Of a DNA stretch of 64,000 bases, positions 7,840 through 16,959 are shown piece by piece. Below the pieces are notes generated by a model. That model worked only from the letters and a program-made list of their open reading frames with translations. It was not told the DNA's origin and did not search any database. Origin of the DNA: MADRE3 sp963718195 (GTDB lineage: Bacteria; Desulfobacterota; Desulfobulbia; Desulfobulbales; Desulfocapsaceae). The stretch covers positions 558,001 through 622,000 of the forward strand of contig CAVQYQ010000005.1 in the NCBI GenBank assembly GCA_963718195.1, in the 5' to 3' direction. Positions within the stretch are counted from its first letter, which is position 1. Each line of letters starts with the position of its first letter. The position numbers were made by a program, and so were the translations under genes.

Positions 7840-9333
7840 ATGTCCAGCCACACCACTATTCTTATAAGCATCGAAAGTAACAGTGAAAAGAACTCTGTAT
7901 CTGAGGTGGTTACGCAACTGATTCCGGATGCGTATCAACAGATGGTCGAAAAGGAGTCCTTGACTGGAAAGTTAAATGGTTCTGAATTTGACATTCTGCT
8001 ATTGGATTGTGCCCGTAGTTCAAAACTTGAACTTTCTGCCTTACTGAATCAACTGGCAATTTCTCAACCCTCCCTGATAACGATCCTCATGATCCCAGAT
8101 GAGCGCAAGGAAATTATTGATCTTGCAATTGAAAGGGATGTTTTTTTATACATTTCAAGCCCCGCTGATAGAGACGAAACCGGATTCGCTCTTAAGCGTG
8201 CAATAAGAAAAATCTCACATAATAAAGTTCGCCGACAGAATCCAGCACCAGAGCGGAACAGTGCCTTTCCAGACTTTATCGGAGAATGCAATGTGATGCA
8301 GAATCTCTTTGAACTTATCACCAGGATAGCAGATGATGAGTTCTCGACGGTTTTGATCAGAGGTGAATCAGGGACCGGCAAAGAGCTTGTGGCCAGGGCA
8401 ATTCATGCCAGCAGCCAGCGTGGGAAAAATAATTTTGTCCCGGTAAACTGTGCTGCAATCCCCGAGGATCTGCTTGAAAGTGAACTGTTCGGCCATATGA
8501 AAGGTTCTTTTACCGGGGCTACTCAATCAAAACAGGGCCGCATCCAATACGCCGATGGAGGCACCCTTTTTCTTGATGAGATTGGTGATATGAAGCCGTC
8601 ACTGCAGGCTAAATTGCTCAGGGTTCTCCAGGAAAAAGAGTTCGAACCTGTCGGATCACTTAAAGCAGTGCCTGTGGATACAAGAGTATTGGCCGCGACG
8701 CACTGCAACCTTGAAGAACTCGTTTCCGAGGGTAAATTCAGAGAAGATCTCTATTACCGCCTCAGCGTTATCCCGTTGACTGTACCACCACTCAGGGAAA
8801 GAAACAGGGATATCCCGTTACTACTTGATGAGTTCATCAAAAAATATACCATAAAAAGAGGACGGAAACCTATCGCCTTCACCCCACAAGCCCTGTCTAT
8901 TCTGATGGATTATGAATGGCGAGGTAACGTCCGGGAGTTGGAAAATCTTGTCCAGCACATGTCTATTTTATATAACGGAAGGAATATTCATCCTGCTGAT
9001 CTCCCGGAAAAATATACCTTGTCTGCTGACCTTTCTTCTCTTATCCCGACAAAACCAGACATAGATTCAGATAACAGTTCAATGCTCCAGAGCAGCACAG
9101 AGCGGGCCGAACTCCTTGCCCCTCTCGGAACCGGTGCCCCCCGCGTTGATTTTGGCAGTGGACCGGTCAACTTCAATGAACTGATCAATGATTTCGAAAA
9201 AGAACTTATACTCGAAGCCATGAAAAGAACAGCTGGCAATAAAAAAGAAGCCGCCAGGATGTTAAACCTCAAACGTACAACCCTGCTAGAAAAAATTAAG
9301 AAAAAAGAGTTGACCGGACTCTGGGAAAATTAA
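7840..9333 (+). CDS. Sigma-54-dependent flagellar transcription activator (FleQ/FlrC-like)
   Basis: 497-residue bacterial enhancer-binding protein. A degenerate receiver-like N-terminus (1-125) keeps an Asp (D56) but lacks the acidic pair and has Ser where the conserved Lys should be. The AAA+ core has Walker A GESGTGKE (175-182), the sigma-54 contact loop GSFTGA (222-227, canonical GAFTGA) and Walker B GGTLFLDEIGD (240-250). A Fis-type HTH occupies the last ~45 residues. The FleQ c-di-GMP motif LFRS appears replaced by AFPD (142-145), by my manual alignment. It probably activates the three -24/-12 promoters found downstream. It could be called fleQ, flrA or flrC; I cannot choose. Confidence 0.92.
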   Translation: MSSHTTILISIESNSEKNSVSEVVTQLIPDAYQQMVEKESLTGKLNGSEFDILLLDCARSSKLELSALLNQLAISQPSLITILMIPDERKEIIDLAIERDVFLYISSPADRDETGFALKRAIRKISHNKVRRQNPAPERNSAFPDFIGECNVMQNLFELITRIADDEFSTVLIRGESGTGKELVARAIHASSQRGKNNFVPVNCAAIPEDLLESELFGHMKGSFTGATQSKQGRIQYADGGTLFLDEIGDMKPSLQAKLLRVLQEKEFEPVGSLKAVPVDTRVLAATHCNLEELVSEGKFREDLYYRLSVIPLTVPPLRERNRDIPLLLDEFIKKYTIKRGRKPIAFTPQALSILMDYEWRGNVRELENLVQHMSILYNGRNIHPADLPEKYTLSADLSSLIPTKPDIDSDNSSMLQSSTERAELLAPLGTGAPRVDFGSGPVNFNELINDFEKELILEAMKRTAGNKKEAARMLNLKRTTLLEKIKKKELTGLWEN

Positions 9334-9363
9334 AAGCGGTAGCGATATCAACAGCGACTCATC

Positions 9364-11181
9364 TCAGGCAGCAAGAGATGTCAAGTACGGGGATATCTTT
9401 GCACTGATTTCGTCTGCAGTTGCCGGGGCAAGGAGAATATCGTTAACTCCGTACTTTACTGCTTTGAAGACTTTTGAACGTGTCCAGCTTGTTCCAGTGG
9501 CAATCAATGGTAATGAACAGCTTGTGTTGATCTTAATTGCCATTCCCAATGTCTGCTCGTCTACTTCTCTCATCACCAGTAACACCGCCTTGAATGTTCC
9601 TGGCAGATAATCACTGACATTATCCCTGAAATTCAGCTGTACGGTCGATATTCCCTGGGTAGCGAGAATATCATGGATTCGCTTTGCCTCAGGGTCTGCA
9701 TCACTGATGATCAATAGCTGGCCTGTTTCCTTTTCATAATTGCTGCCGACTCCAGTCTCATCTTTTATCTTGTCCCCCGTCAAGGACGCATCTGGCACAG
9801 TGTTTGGTTGGCCGAGACCATCCTGGTCAGTAACAGATTCGATTGTTTCATCAGGCTCAAGTGCGTCAAGACCGAGCATTTCTAAGGGAAACAGCATGCG
9901 TAAAAAACCGGCTTCCTTACCATCGAGGCCAATTTTGAATCGGTTCAGATAATAGATCTGATCAGCTATTGGTGAATCGCTGGCGATCTCCACTTTCATG
10001 GGAACCACGCGGTCGATACCCTTTTTTCTGAATTCCAGAGAGGTGTTGTCGAGATCCTTCAAGACTTCAGTATAGACAGAAGAGATTGCATCGACGATTT
10101 CATCATAGGCGTCCTGAACATCAGTTGTGAAGGATTCTTCTGTAACCGAGGATTCGAGTTCACTTGATGGCAGCATTAAAAGCGTGGAGCCAATTCTGAT
10201 TGCATCCTTCAGCCCTAGACAGAGATAGCTGCAATCTTTTACATCTCCGGTTACCTCGAGTGTTGCTGCAACTTGTTTATCCACCGCCTCATTGCGAAAA
10301 AAATATTCCTTGGTGATAACCTGATTATTCATTTCACTCAAGGTTAACTCCACCCCAACAATTTCTCCGACCTCCTGCTGAAGGCTGGTGCGACAGAGTT
10401 CCATTAATGAGTCTATATCTTTTTTTCTGTCATGGACGTCGAAAGAACCTGGCGCCTTGACATCATCTCCGGCAGAAGAAATCTCATCCTCTTCTGAGAA
10501 ATTTTCGGGTTCTGAAGTATCTTCAGGAACCAGTGGATCATCAACCGTCTTGTCAACTCCATTGCTGTCATCATTTTCTGCTTGCGACAGCTGTTCAGGG
10601 GACTGGTTAGCCTCTACCAGAGAAAATGAAGTTGCCGGCAATAGAAGTGTTAAGGTACCGAGTTGATAGCCACTGAGCGTGATGGTTGAGATAATTGTGT
10701 ATAATACGGTATCTTCTATCAGCAGCTCAATTTGTTCAGCTGCAGTCGAGCAATCAACGAGTTGCTGTTCTACACGCTCAAATCTACACGGAATTTCATA
10801 CACTTGCTCAAACAATGCCGTGTATATTCCAGTTATTATGTTGGTTATTTCACCGTATGAATCTTCAGTTTCCTCATCATAAGATTCATTTTCTACATGT
10901 TCATCAAGTTCTGCAGGAGGGAGCATGATGAGCGTTCCCCCGAGCTTGATGGCATCCTTGACATCGATGAGAATATGTCCAATACCAGAAATATCCCCGG
11001 ATATCTCTATTCTGGTAACCACCTTTTTACCGGAAAGAGCTTGTAAAATATCCTTTTTGGGTACAATTTCTGTTCGAGTATCTGCCAGTAAAAAAGAGGT
11101 GCCAATCAATCCGCCAATTTCATCCTGAATTTTCTGCTGAGCGGATTCAACAATATTGTTAATTTTTTGTGTTTCTTCCAT
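9364..11181 (-). CDS. Tandem CheC-like phosphatase domains with receiver-like C-terminus
   Basis: 605 residues. Two homologous CheC/CheX-like domains (~1-190 and ~255-440) are joined by an acidic Ser/Glu linker and followed by a receiver-like domain (~487-605). Domain 1 keeps the CheC phosphatase signature D-x3-E-x2-N (D107, E111, N114); in domain 2 the Asn is Asp (D357, E361, D364). The C-terminal domain has lost the phospho-acceptor Asp (LLVMREVDE) and the conserved Lys (LLAPA). CheC-type domains dephosphorylate CheY-P. Here the likely role is a modified CheY-P or motor adaptor. A sigma-28-like promoter lies upstream, tying it to motility. It faces the activator gene tail to tail, 30 bp apart. 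Confidence 0.8.
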   Translation of the reverse strand: MEETQKINNIVESAQQKIQDEIGGLIGTSFLLADTRTEIVPKKDILQALSGKKVVTRIEISGDISGIGHILIDVKDAIKLGGTLIMLPPAELDEHVENESYDEETEDSYGEITNIITGIYTALFEQVYEIPCRFERVEQQLVDCSTAAEQIELLIEDTVLYTIISTITLSGYQLGTLTLLLPATSFSLVEANQSPEQLSQAENDDSNGVDKTVDDPLVPEDTSEPENFSEEDEISSAGDDVKAPGSFDVHDRKKDIDSLMELCRTSLQQEVGEIVGVELTLSEMNNQVITKEYFFRNEAVDKQVAATLEVTGDVKDCSYLCLGLKDAIRIGSTLLMLPSSELESSVTEESFTTDVQDAYDEIVDAISSVYTEVLKDLDNTSLEFRKKGIDRVVPMKVEIASDSPIADQIYYLNRFKIGLDGKEAGFLRMLFPLEMLGLDALEPDETIESVTDQDGLGQPNTVPDASLTGDKIKDETGVGSNYEKETGQLLIISDADPEAKRIHDILATQGISTVQLNFRDNVSDYLPGTFKAVLLVMREVDEQTLGMAIKINTSCSLPLIATGTSWTRSKVFKAVKYGVNDILLAPATADEISAKISPYLTSLAA

Positions 11182-11228
11182 ACTTTTTCCGTTTATTGAG
11201 ACAGCAAACAGGTGAATTCTATTGCTCT

Positions 11229-11256
11229 CTATCGGTAGATTGTTACCAATAGTTTA
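11229..11256 (-). promoter_or_regulatory. Sigma-28-type promoter for the CheC-like gene
   Basis: On the minus strand: TAAA (11256-11253), N16, ACCGATAG (11236-11229). This is the same -35/-10 layout and spacing as upstream of flgM and flgF, and lies ~48 bp before the ATG at 11181. It suggests FliA-dependent late expression. Confidence 0.55.
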
Positions 11257-11549
11257 CATAGTGAAAAAACTTTATGATTTGACGCTCCGAGTTTGTCTTA
11301 CGGTCTTATGGACATCCACGATCAGTTGAGACCTCTTTAAAATCGACACACCAAGTTATCTGATACTGTATCGATAGTATGCATAAATCGCGGTTTCATT
11401 GTGCAACTTCTATTCCATTCGTAATTTTGCAATCTGAAAATCGATAGATCCAGAATCAACCTGTCGATACTGCCAGAGATAACAGCGATAGAGAAGAGAA
11501 GTAAAGGTGTATAAAAATATTCCCCGGCGATTAAACGGATCATTTTCCG
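11257..11549. other. Intergenic stretch without a supported gene
   Basis: Part of the ~500-bp divergent region between the CheC-like gene and the TPR gene. A 68-codon minus-strand frame (11543-11337) has no Shine-Dalgarno and unconvincing composition, and I do not call it. Promoter elements flank this piece on both sides. Confidence 0.4.
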
Positions 11550-11577
11550 TCAATTATTTGACTGTTCATGCCGATAA
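11550..11577 (+). promoter_or_regulatory. Sigma-28-like promoter upstream of the TPR/flgB operon
   Basis: TCAA-N16-GCCGATAA. The -10 matches the enterobacterial FliA consensus exactly and the spacing equals the other sites in this locus; the -35 has one mismatch. It lies 107 bp before the TPR gene, 59 bp upstream of a sigma-54 site, suggesting dual control. Confidence 0.45.
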
Positions 11578-11635
11578 GATCACTACCCGCTCTATTTATT
11601 CAGCATTTATTGTGGTTTAGGCATATAATTTAATT

Positions 11636-11651
11636 TGGAATGATACTTGCA
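11636..11651 (+). promoter_or_regulatory. Sigma-54 (-24/-12) promoter of the TPR-flgBC-fliE operon
   Basis: TGGAATGATACTTGCA: GG and GC are exactly ten bases apart with TTGCA at -12, close to the consensus TGGCACG-N4-TTGC. The expected start site is ~22 bp before the TPR gene's ATG. This fits activation by the sigma-54 activator encoded at 7840-9333. Confidence 0.65.
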
Positions 11652-11683
11652 ATTACAGGCAAAACCATGGGAAAAATACGTAT

Positions 11684-14095
11684 ATGAAGCAATTATTTAT
11701 CATATTGAGTGTTATTCTATTCACCTGCGGAACAGCTTCCGGTGCATCTACCATTCTGAAACTGAGCAAGTCTGCGAGTAAAGATTCTGTCCAGACCTTT
11801 ATCTCTTTTGACCAGATGCCACAGTATAAAACCCAAATGAATGGAAAACGACTCGATATCATTCTCCAGGAAACAATCGTAGATGAGCAGGCACTTTTTT
11901 TTAAAGAAGACGATAAAATCGTTAAAGTACTGGCAAGACCGATCAAGGATGATACCGAGCTCAGCTTATTCTTTCGTTATATTCCCCAGAAAGTAAGATT
12001 CTCCATCAGTGGCAACAATACCCTGGTGGCCGACATTCTGCTTGGCAATCGATTTACGAAAACTTACAAGGATCTGTCTACGAGTCTTCAGGGAATGTCA
12101 GTTCTCGACAGAAGTACACAGGATTTTGGCAATCCATTTATCGCTTCACCGTATGCCCATGATTGGAAAACATTCTTTGCCTCCTATGAATCAAGGGTAA
12201 AGATATCTGCAGCGGTTCGCTACTTTATTCCAGAGTTTCCGTTCGCCCGCCTTCTATCATCAGAGAACCAGAACGTTTCAGAGCTGATACCTGATGACGT
12301 TTATCGTTTGGCAAAGAACCATAAGTGGGAAGAGACCGGCAAGCTCATAGAAAAGAAAATACGTCAATTCTCGGCTGTTAATGACCAGAAAATCCTTGCC
12401 CTTACCTATGGGGAAATACTCCTCAGGGATGGTAATTTCGATGGCGCATACAAGCAGCTTTACCTGATAAAGAATACTTACCCTGCTGAACGAGTTGGTC
12501 AACTGGCATCCTACCTCCTGAGTCTACTCCTTGCGATCAACGGAGATCCATACGGTGCCAACTATGAGCTGCGATTACTCATCGACAAGATGAAAACATC
12601 AAACCCGCTTTTTCCTTATGCCAATCTCCTGCTTGCCGAGACCTGTCTTGCCACTAATCAGCTGGATAAGATGAGCCTTGCCGCAAAGCGCGATGATATT
12701 GGTTATCCTAAAGGTCTAGAACTGAAAAGAGAGCTTCGTCAGGCGGATCTATTCTATGCCACTGAAAAACCCGTAAAAGCGTTTGTTGCATACCAGCTCG
12801 CCAGTCAACACACTGATCTCCATGAGTATCCTTACTCTCTTAACGGGCTTTGTGAAACACTCTACAGACAAAAAGCATATGAAGAATCGGCATCCTGCTA
12901 TGACAAACTGTCGGAGCTGACTGACTCACGAGAACAGTTAGGCATGGTCTATTACCGTTCTGCCATGGCCCAGTTGAAATATAGTGACGACATTACAGAA
13001 CTGATTAGTGATTTCAGTAGAATTGAAGATGCTTTTCCTGGCACAGAAGCGGGTTTTCGAGCGGCGGTAAAAAAGACTGATCTCCGCTATCTCTCCCGAA
13101 AAGACTGGTCGTCAACGGCAATCAAATACTATCACGCCCTTGCTGAAAAATCCATTTACAGAGAAGTCAGCGCTGAATCATATTTTAAAGAGGCTCTTCT
13201 CTATCACTTTTCTGGTGACAACAGCAAGGCGATAGAACTCACCAACATCTTGTTGCGTAATTTTCGCAGTGGTCCTATCCGCCCAAGTGCAGAAGCACTT
13301 TTAATTCAACTATTGCCAGGTGAATTAAAACGACTTGTCAAAAACGAGAAATATACAGAGGCACTGGCACTGGCGCGCCAGCATCGAAGATTTTTTGAGA
13401 ACAACTGGTTAGATCTCTCACTGCTGGGAGAACTTGCCTATTCCTACCATCAGCTCGGTATTTATCGCGATGCCATGCAACTCTATCTCTATCTCATGGA
13501 AATGGCAAAGCCTGAAGAAAAGGAGGAATATTTTCTCCCTCTGACTCAAATTGCCTACGATATGGGGGATTTCGCTCTCGTACAGGATTATGCTACGCAA
13601 TACAGTTACCACTATCCGCATGGTATATTTACTGAAGAAGTGTTATATCTGCAGCTGAAATCACTGCTTGCCATGAACCAGATTGACCAGGCAATCAACC
13701 TTATACCCTCTCCCCTGCCCGATCGTGACAATTATAAATTTCTTGCTGCTGAGCTCTTTTTCAGAAAAGACTCATACGAATCTGTCGTCTCTGTCTTAAA
13801 ACCCTTCTGGGTCCAGCAGGTAGCACTCCCAGAAAATCTGACGTTTATTCTCGCAGAGAGTCTCTATATGCTTGGAGAACTATTTGAAGCTGAACCGATT
13901 TTCCGTGAGTCAAGCACGATTAAACGCTATGCAGGACAATCGCTCTATCGCCTCGCGGAAATTGCCCGTAAAAACGGTGATGAACCTCGAGCCCTCAGTC
14001 TATATGCAGCTATCGCAGAGTCCGATAATGAAACCCTATGGAAAAAATTTGCTGAGCGGGAACTGAGACTCAGTCAACTCAGTCAACGTTTATAG
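11684..14095 (+). CDS. Exported TPR-repeat protein heading the flgB operon
   Basis: 803 residues. An N-terminal signal peptide (1-20) is followed by a ~120-residue beta-rich region reminiscent of AMIN domains (STILKLSKSASKDSVQTFISF), then many helical tetratricopeptide-type repeats to the C-terminus, with stretches such as GNFDGAYKQLYLIKNTYP and AVKKTDL. Predicted periplasmic. It starts the large flagellar operon and ends 9 bp before flgB, so a flagellar assembly or peptidoglycan-linked scaffold role is inferred, not shown. No family name recognised. The ATG lies ~22 bp after the predicted sigma-54 start site. Confidence 0.85.
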   Translation: MKQLFIILSVILFTCGTASGASTILKLSKSASKDSVQTFISFDQMPQYKTQMNGKRLDIILQETIVDEQALFFKEDDKIVKVLARPIKDDTELSLFFRYIPQKVRFSISGNNTLVADILLGNRFTKTYKDLSTSLQGMSVLDRSTQDFGNPFIASPYAHDWKTFFASYESRVKISAAVRYFIPEFPFARLLSSENQNVSELIPDDVYRLAKNHKWEETGKLIEKKIRQFSAVNDQKILALTYGEILLRDGNFDGAYKQLYLIKNTYPAERVGQLASYLLSLLLAINGDPYGANYELRLLIDKMKTSNPLFPYANLLLAETCLATNQLDKMSLAAKRDDIGYPKGLELKRELRQADLFYATEKPVKAFVAYQLASQHTDLHEYPYSLNGLCETLYRQKAYEESASCYDKLSELTDSREQLGMVYYRSAMAQLKYSDDITELISDFSRIEDAFPGTEAGFRAAVKKTDLRYLSRKDWSSTAIKYYHALAEKSIYREVSAESYFKEALLYHFSGDNSKAIELTNILLRNFRSGPIRPSAEALLIQLLPGELKRLVKNEKYTEALALARQHRRFFENNWLDLSLLGELAYSYHQLGIYRDAMQLYLYLMEMAKPEEKEEYFLPLTQIAYDMGDFALVQDYATQYSYHYPHGIFTEEVLYLQLKSLLAMNQIDQAINLIPSPLPDRDNYKFLAAELFFRKDSYESVVSVLKPFWVQQVALPENLTFILAESLYMLGELFEAEPIFRESSTIKRYAGQSLYRLAEIARKNGDEPRALSLYAAIAESDNETLWKKFAERELRLSQLSQRL

Positions 14096-14104
14096 GAGAG
14101 CAGT

Positions 14105-14518
14105 GTGAACTCAATTAACCTCTTTGATGATACGACGACGCTCCTGCAGAAATCGCTTGATTTAAGGTCTTCGAATCAACGTGTAATCGCAGGGAATATC
14201 GCCAATGCCGAAACACCTGGTTACGCCCCGGCCCGGTTCGAATTTGAGCAGGAGCTGGAGGCCGCAATATCGGGATCGAATCCAAAACTCGCCACCACGC
14301 ACGCAGGTCACCTATCCCCGAGTTCGGATAACGTTGATCAGGTCACGGGAGAAATAGTGCGCTCCCCCGATAGAACAGGGATAGGAGACGATAACGGGGT
14401 AAGTGTTGACGAAGAAATGATCGCCTTATCCGAAAATCAGATCATGTATGAAACGGCAGCACAACTCTTGAAAAAGAAATTGTCATTGTTGAAATACGTT
14501 GTTCAGGGCGGTCAGTAA
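14105..14518 (+). CDS. flgB: Flagellar proximal rod protein FlgB
   Basis: 137 residues of the rod family. The N-terminal region contains the rod-protein motif with NIANAETPGYAPARF, and the C-terminus has the conserved helix ending in KLSLLKYVVQGGQ. FlgB is a proximal rod subunit linking the MS-ring/FliE to FlgC. It is translated from GTG at 14105, preceded by TAGGAGAG. First of the rod trio flgB-flgC-fliE; the gap to flgC is 32 bp. Confidence 0.96.
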   Translation: MNSINLFDDTTTLLQKSLDLRSSNQRVIAGNIANAETPGYAPARFEFEQELEAAISGSNPKLATTHAGHLSPSSDNVDQVTGEIVRSPDRTGIGDDNGVSVDEEMIALSENQIMYETAAQLLKKKLSLLKYVVQGGQ

Positions 14519-14550
14519 TTCGACCGGTTACTTAGAAAAAGAGAGATACT

Positions 14551-14982
14551 ATGGATATTTTCAGCGCATTTAAAGTTGGAGCTTCGGCACTGAAGGCACA
14601 CAAGACAAGACTTGATACCATCAGTTCCAATCTCGCCAATGTCGAAACGACATCAACCCCGGAGGGCGGTCCTTACAAGAAAAAATCTGTTTACTTCGAA
14701 AGCAAGCAGCTCGACTTCAAGGGGCACATGGATGCCGTTACCAAAAACTCGGTCCAGGGCGTTGAGGTTAAAAAAATAGTTGAGGATAATGCTCCACCGC
14801 GCAAGGTGTACAACCCCTCACACCCAGACGCAGGTATTGATGGCTATGTTGATATGCCAAATATAAGCGTCATGGAGGAAATGGTAGATATGATGTCTGC
14901 CACCAGATCGTACCAGGCAAATGTCACTTCTATTCAATCCGCTAAGCGCATGGCAATGAAAGCACTGGAAATTGGGAGATAA
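14551..14982 (+). CDS. flgC: Flagellar proximal rod protein FlgC
   Basis: 143 residues. The N-terminal motif ISSNLANVETTSTPEGGPYKKK and the C-terminal coiled-coil ISVMEEMVDMMSATRSYQANV are the hallmarks of FlgC, a proximal rod subunit exported without a signal peptide by the flagellar type III apparatus. Length is normal. It is followed by fliE after 6 bp. Confidence 0.97.
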   Translation: MDIFSAFKVGASALKAHKTRLDTISSNLANVETTSTPEGGPYKKKSVYFESKQLDFKGHMDAVTKNSVQGVEVKKIVEDNAPPRKVYNPSHPDAGIDGYVDMPNISVMEEMVDMMSATRSYQANVTSIQSAKRMAMKALEIGR

Positions 14983-14988
14983 TAGAAA

Positions 14989-15288
14989 ATGAATATACTT
15001 CCTGTCAATAATCCGACGCCACAGATATCAAACCTGCAATCTGACCATAATCCTGTTTCCCCTACCAATCAAAACTTTAATGACTTTATTACCTCTACAA
15101 TCAACCAGGTAAACGAATCCCAGGTAGAAGGTGATCGCGCAATAGAGAAGCTGCACAGTGGTGAGGCCCAGAATTTGCATGATGTTATGATATCTGTTGA
15201 GCAGGCGGATATCTCACTTAGAATGCTCGTACAAGTCAGGAATAAAGCTCTTCAAGCATATGAAGAAATTATGCGAATGCAAATCTGA
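14989..15288 (+). CDS. fliE: MS-ring/rod junction protein FliE
   Basis: 99 residues. FliE joins the MS-ring to the proximal rod and helps open the export gate. The C-terminal signature is visible: HDVMISVEQADISLRMLVQVRNK and EIMRMQI at the extreme end. The N-terminal part is Asn/Pro-rich and variable, as usual. It is the third gene of the rod block and precedes fliF. Confidence 0.95.
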   Translation: MNILPVNNPTPQISNLQSDHNPVSPTNQNFNDFITSTINQVNESQVEGDRAIEKLHSGEAQNLHDVMISVEQADISLRMLVQVRNKALQAYEEIMRMQI

Positions 15289-15331
15289 TATAAATGCAAC
15301 AAGGGACAAAAGAGAATTATAAGGATTTCAT

Positions 15332-16957
15332 ATGGCTACGGATGGACCACAAACTTCAATAGACAGCACGGGTGATCAGCCGGTGACGGTAAAGAGAAAG
15401 AATATTGCCACACTTGTCAGGGAATGGCCATTAAACAGGAAGATCGCTCTTGGCCTGATTACCACTATTTCTATTGCGCTCTTTACTTTTCTCATAATCC
15501 AGGCACGCGTGGCCGATTATCAACTTCTCTATGCTAACCTCTCTGAAGCGGACGCGGGCTCAGTTGTTAACTGGCTTAAAACACAAGACATCCCCTACCA
15601 ACTGAAAAATGGTGGAAAAAACATCTGGATTGGCGCTGATAAGATATATGACACACGACTCGACCTGGCGGCAAACGGTCTGCCTAACGGTGGAGATGTC
15701 GGCTTTGAGATCTTTGACAAACAAAGTTTTGCCCTCACCGATTATGTACAAAAGGTTAACTATACCAGGGCACTCCAGGGAGAACTTTCCCGCACCATTA
15801 CCTCGCTTGACCCAGTAGAATCAACCAGGGTGCACCTTGCCATACCAGAGAAGCGGCTTTTTAAAAATCAGCAGAAAAACCCGACAGCCTCGGTTATTGT
15901 CAGCCTGTCCCACGGCAGACAACTCAGCCTTGACCAGGTCGAGGGTATCCTCAACCTGGTGGCCGGATCGGTTACCGGGCTTACCCCTGAAAATGTCAAG
16001 ATTATAGATTCTAACGGTGTTGAGCTTGATGCTGGCAATAAGCAGGATGATGAAAAGCTGTTGTCTGTCGATATGCTCTCCTTCCAGCATGATGTGGAAC
16101 ATCGTCTTGAAATGAGGGCCCAAGACCTTCTTGATACCATCATGGGTAAAAATAAAGCGATGGTGCGGGTAACAGCTGCTCTGGATTTTGCCAAGGTTGA
16201 GAAGACCCAGGAACTCTACGATGCTGATGAACCGGTTATCAGGAGCGAACAGGTAAACCAGGAGAGCAGCGGTACTCAAACGACCGGTGGAATCCCAGGT
16301 GTCCAGTCTAATCTCCAGGGAAGCAGCGGCGGGGTCAGCAGCTCTGAACCCCCGTCCAGCATGAGTTCACGGACGACTAATTATGAAATCAGTAAAACCA
16401 TCAGCAAAATTGTTAATCCGGTTGGTACCATAAAATCACTTTCTGTCTCAATTCTTGTTGCTGATCGTGTGGTTACGAGTGAAGAAAGTGAAGAGGCAAC
16501 CTCCGTACCGCTGACCGATGAAGAACTGGAGTCCATTGAGAAGATGGTTTCCAGTGCTCTTGGCATCATACCTGAACGTGGCGATATCATAAATATTGTT
16601 TCCATGCCGTTTTCAGATGATCCAGCAGAAGAAATTGCTATTCAGAAATTACCGGAAAATCTCGTCTACCAGTACCTGCCCGCACTCAAGGTTTTGCTCA
16701 TCGCCATCGGTGCTCTATTATTCTATTTTCTCTTGATCAGGCCAATCATCAAGACAATGAAGGGAGAAGTGACAGAACATTATAAAACTGTTGATGAGCT
16801 TGAACGGGAAAGAGAGCAGCAATATAAAGCTGAACAGGAAGAGCTCTCCCGCTCCATGATACATGACGAAGACCAGGTAGTAAAACTGAGAAAGGATGTG
16901 ATGCGAAACCCGGTGCCGACTGCCTACATTATCAAAAACTGGATTCAGGAAGCCTAA
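15332..16957 (+). CDS. fliF: Flagellar MS-ring protein FliF
   Basis: 541 residues. Two membrane segments (~38-57 and ~450-470) flank a periplasmic ring-building region that begins with the YscJ/FliF-type stretch YANLSEADAGSVVNWLK and continues with a Ser/Gly-rich loop (~315-345). The cytoplasmic tail after the second segment would bind FliG. FliF forms the MS-ring, the base of the motor. The ATG is preceded by AAGGA. fliG starts 3 bp after its stop. Confidence 0.97.
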   Translation: MATDGPQTSIDSTGDQPVTVKRKNIATLVREWPLNRKIALGLITTISIALFTFLIIQARVADYQLLYANLSEADAGSVVNWLKTQDIPYQLKNGGKNIWIGADKIYDTRLDLAANGLPNGGDVGFEIFDKQSFALTDYVQKVNYTRALQGELSRTITSLDPVESTRVHLAIPEKRLFKNQQKNPTASVIVSLSHGRQLSLDQVEGILNLVAGSVTGLTPENVKIIDSNGVELDAGNKQDDEKLLSVDMLSFQHDVEHRLEMRAQDLLDTIMGKNKAMVRVTAALDFAKVEKTQELYDADEPVIRSEQVNQESSGTQTTGGIPGVQSNLQGSSGGVSSSEPPSSMSSRTTNYEISKTISKIVNPVGTIKSLSVSILVADRVVTSEESEEATSVPLTDEELESIEKMVSSALGIIPERGDIINIVSMPFSDDPAEEIAIQKLPENLVYQYLPALKVLLIAIGALLFYFLLIRPIIKTMKGEVTEHYKTVDELEREREQQYKAEQEELSRSMIHDEDQVVKLRKDVMRNPVPTAYIIKNWIQEA

Positions 16958-16959
16958 CC

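Noticed and set aside
11326..11336. TTGAGACCTCT shared with 54587-54597, possible IS end
   Set aside because: Only 11 bases; the second copy lies in the coding end of the 302-residue membrane protein gene, and no transposase or terminal repeat was found.
11337..11543. 68-codon minus-strand ORF in the divergent region
   Set aside because: No ribosome site, no recognisable domain, and it overlaps likely promoter space.
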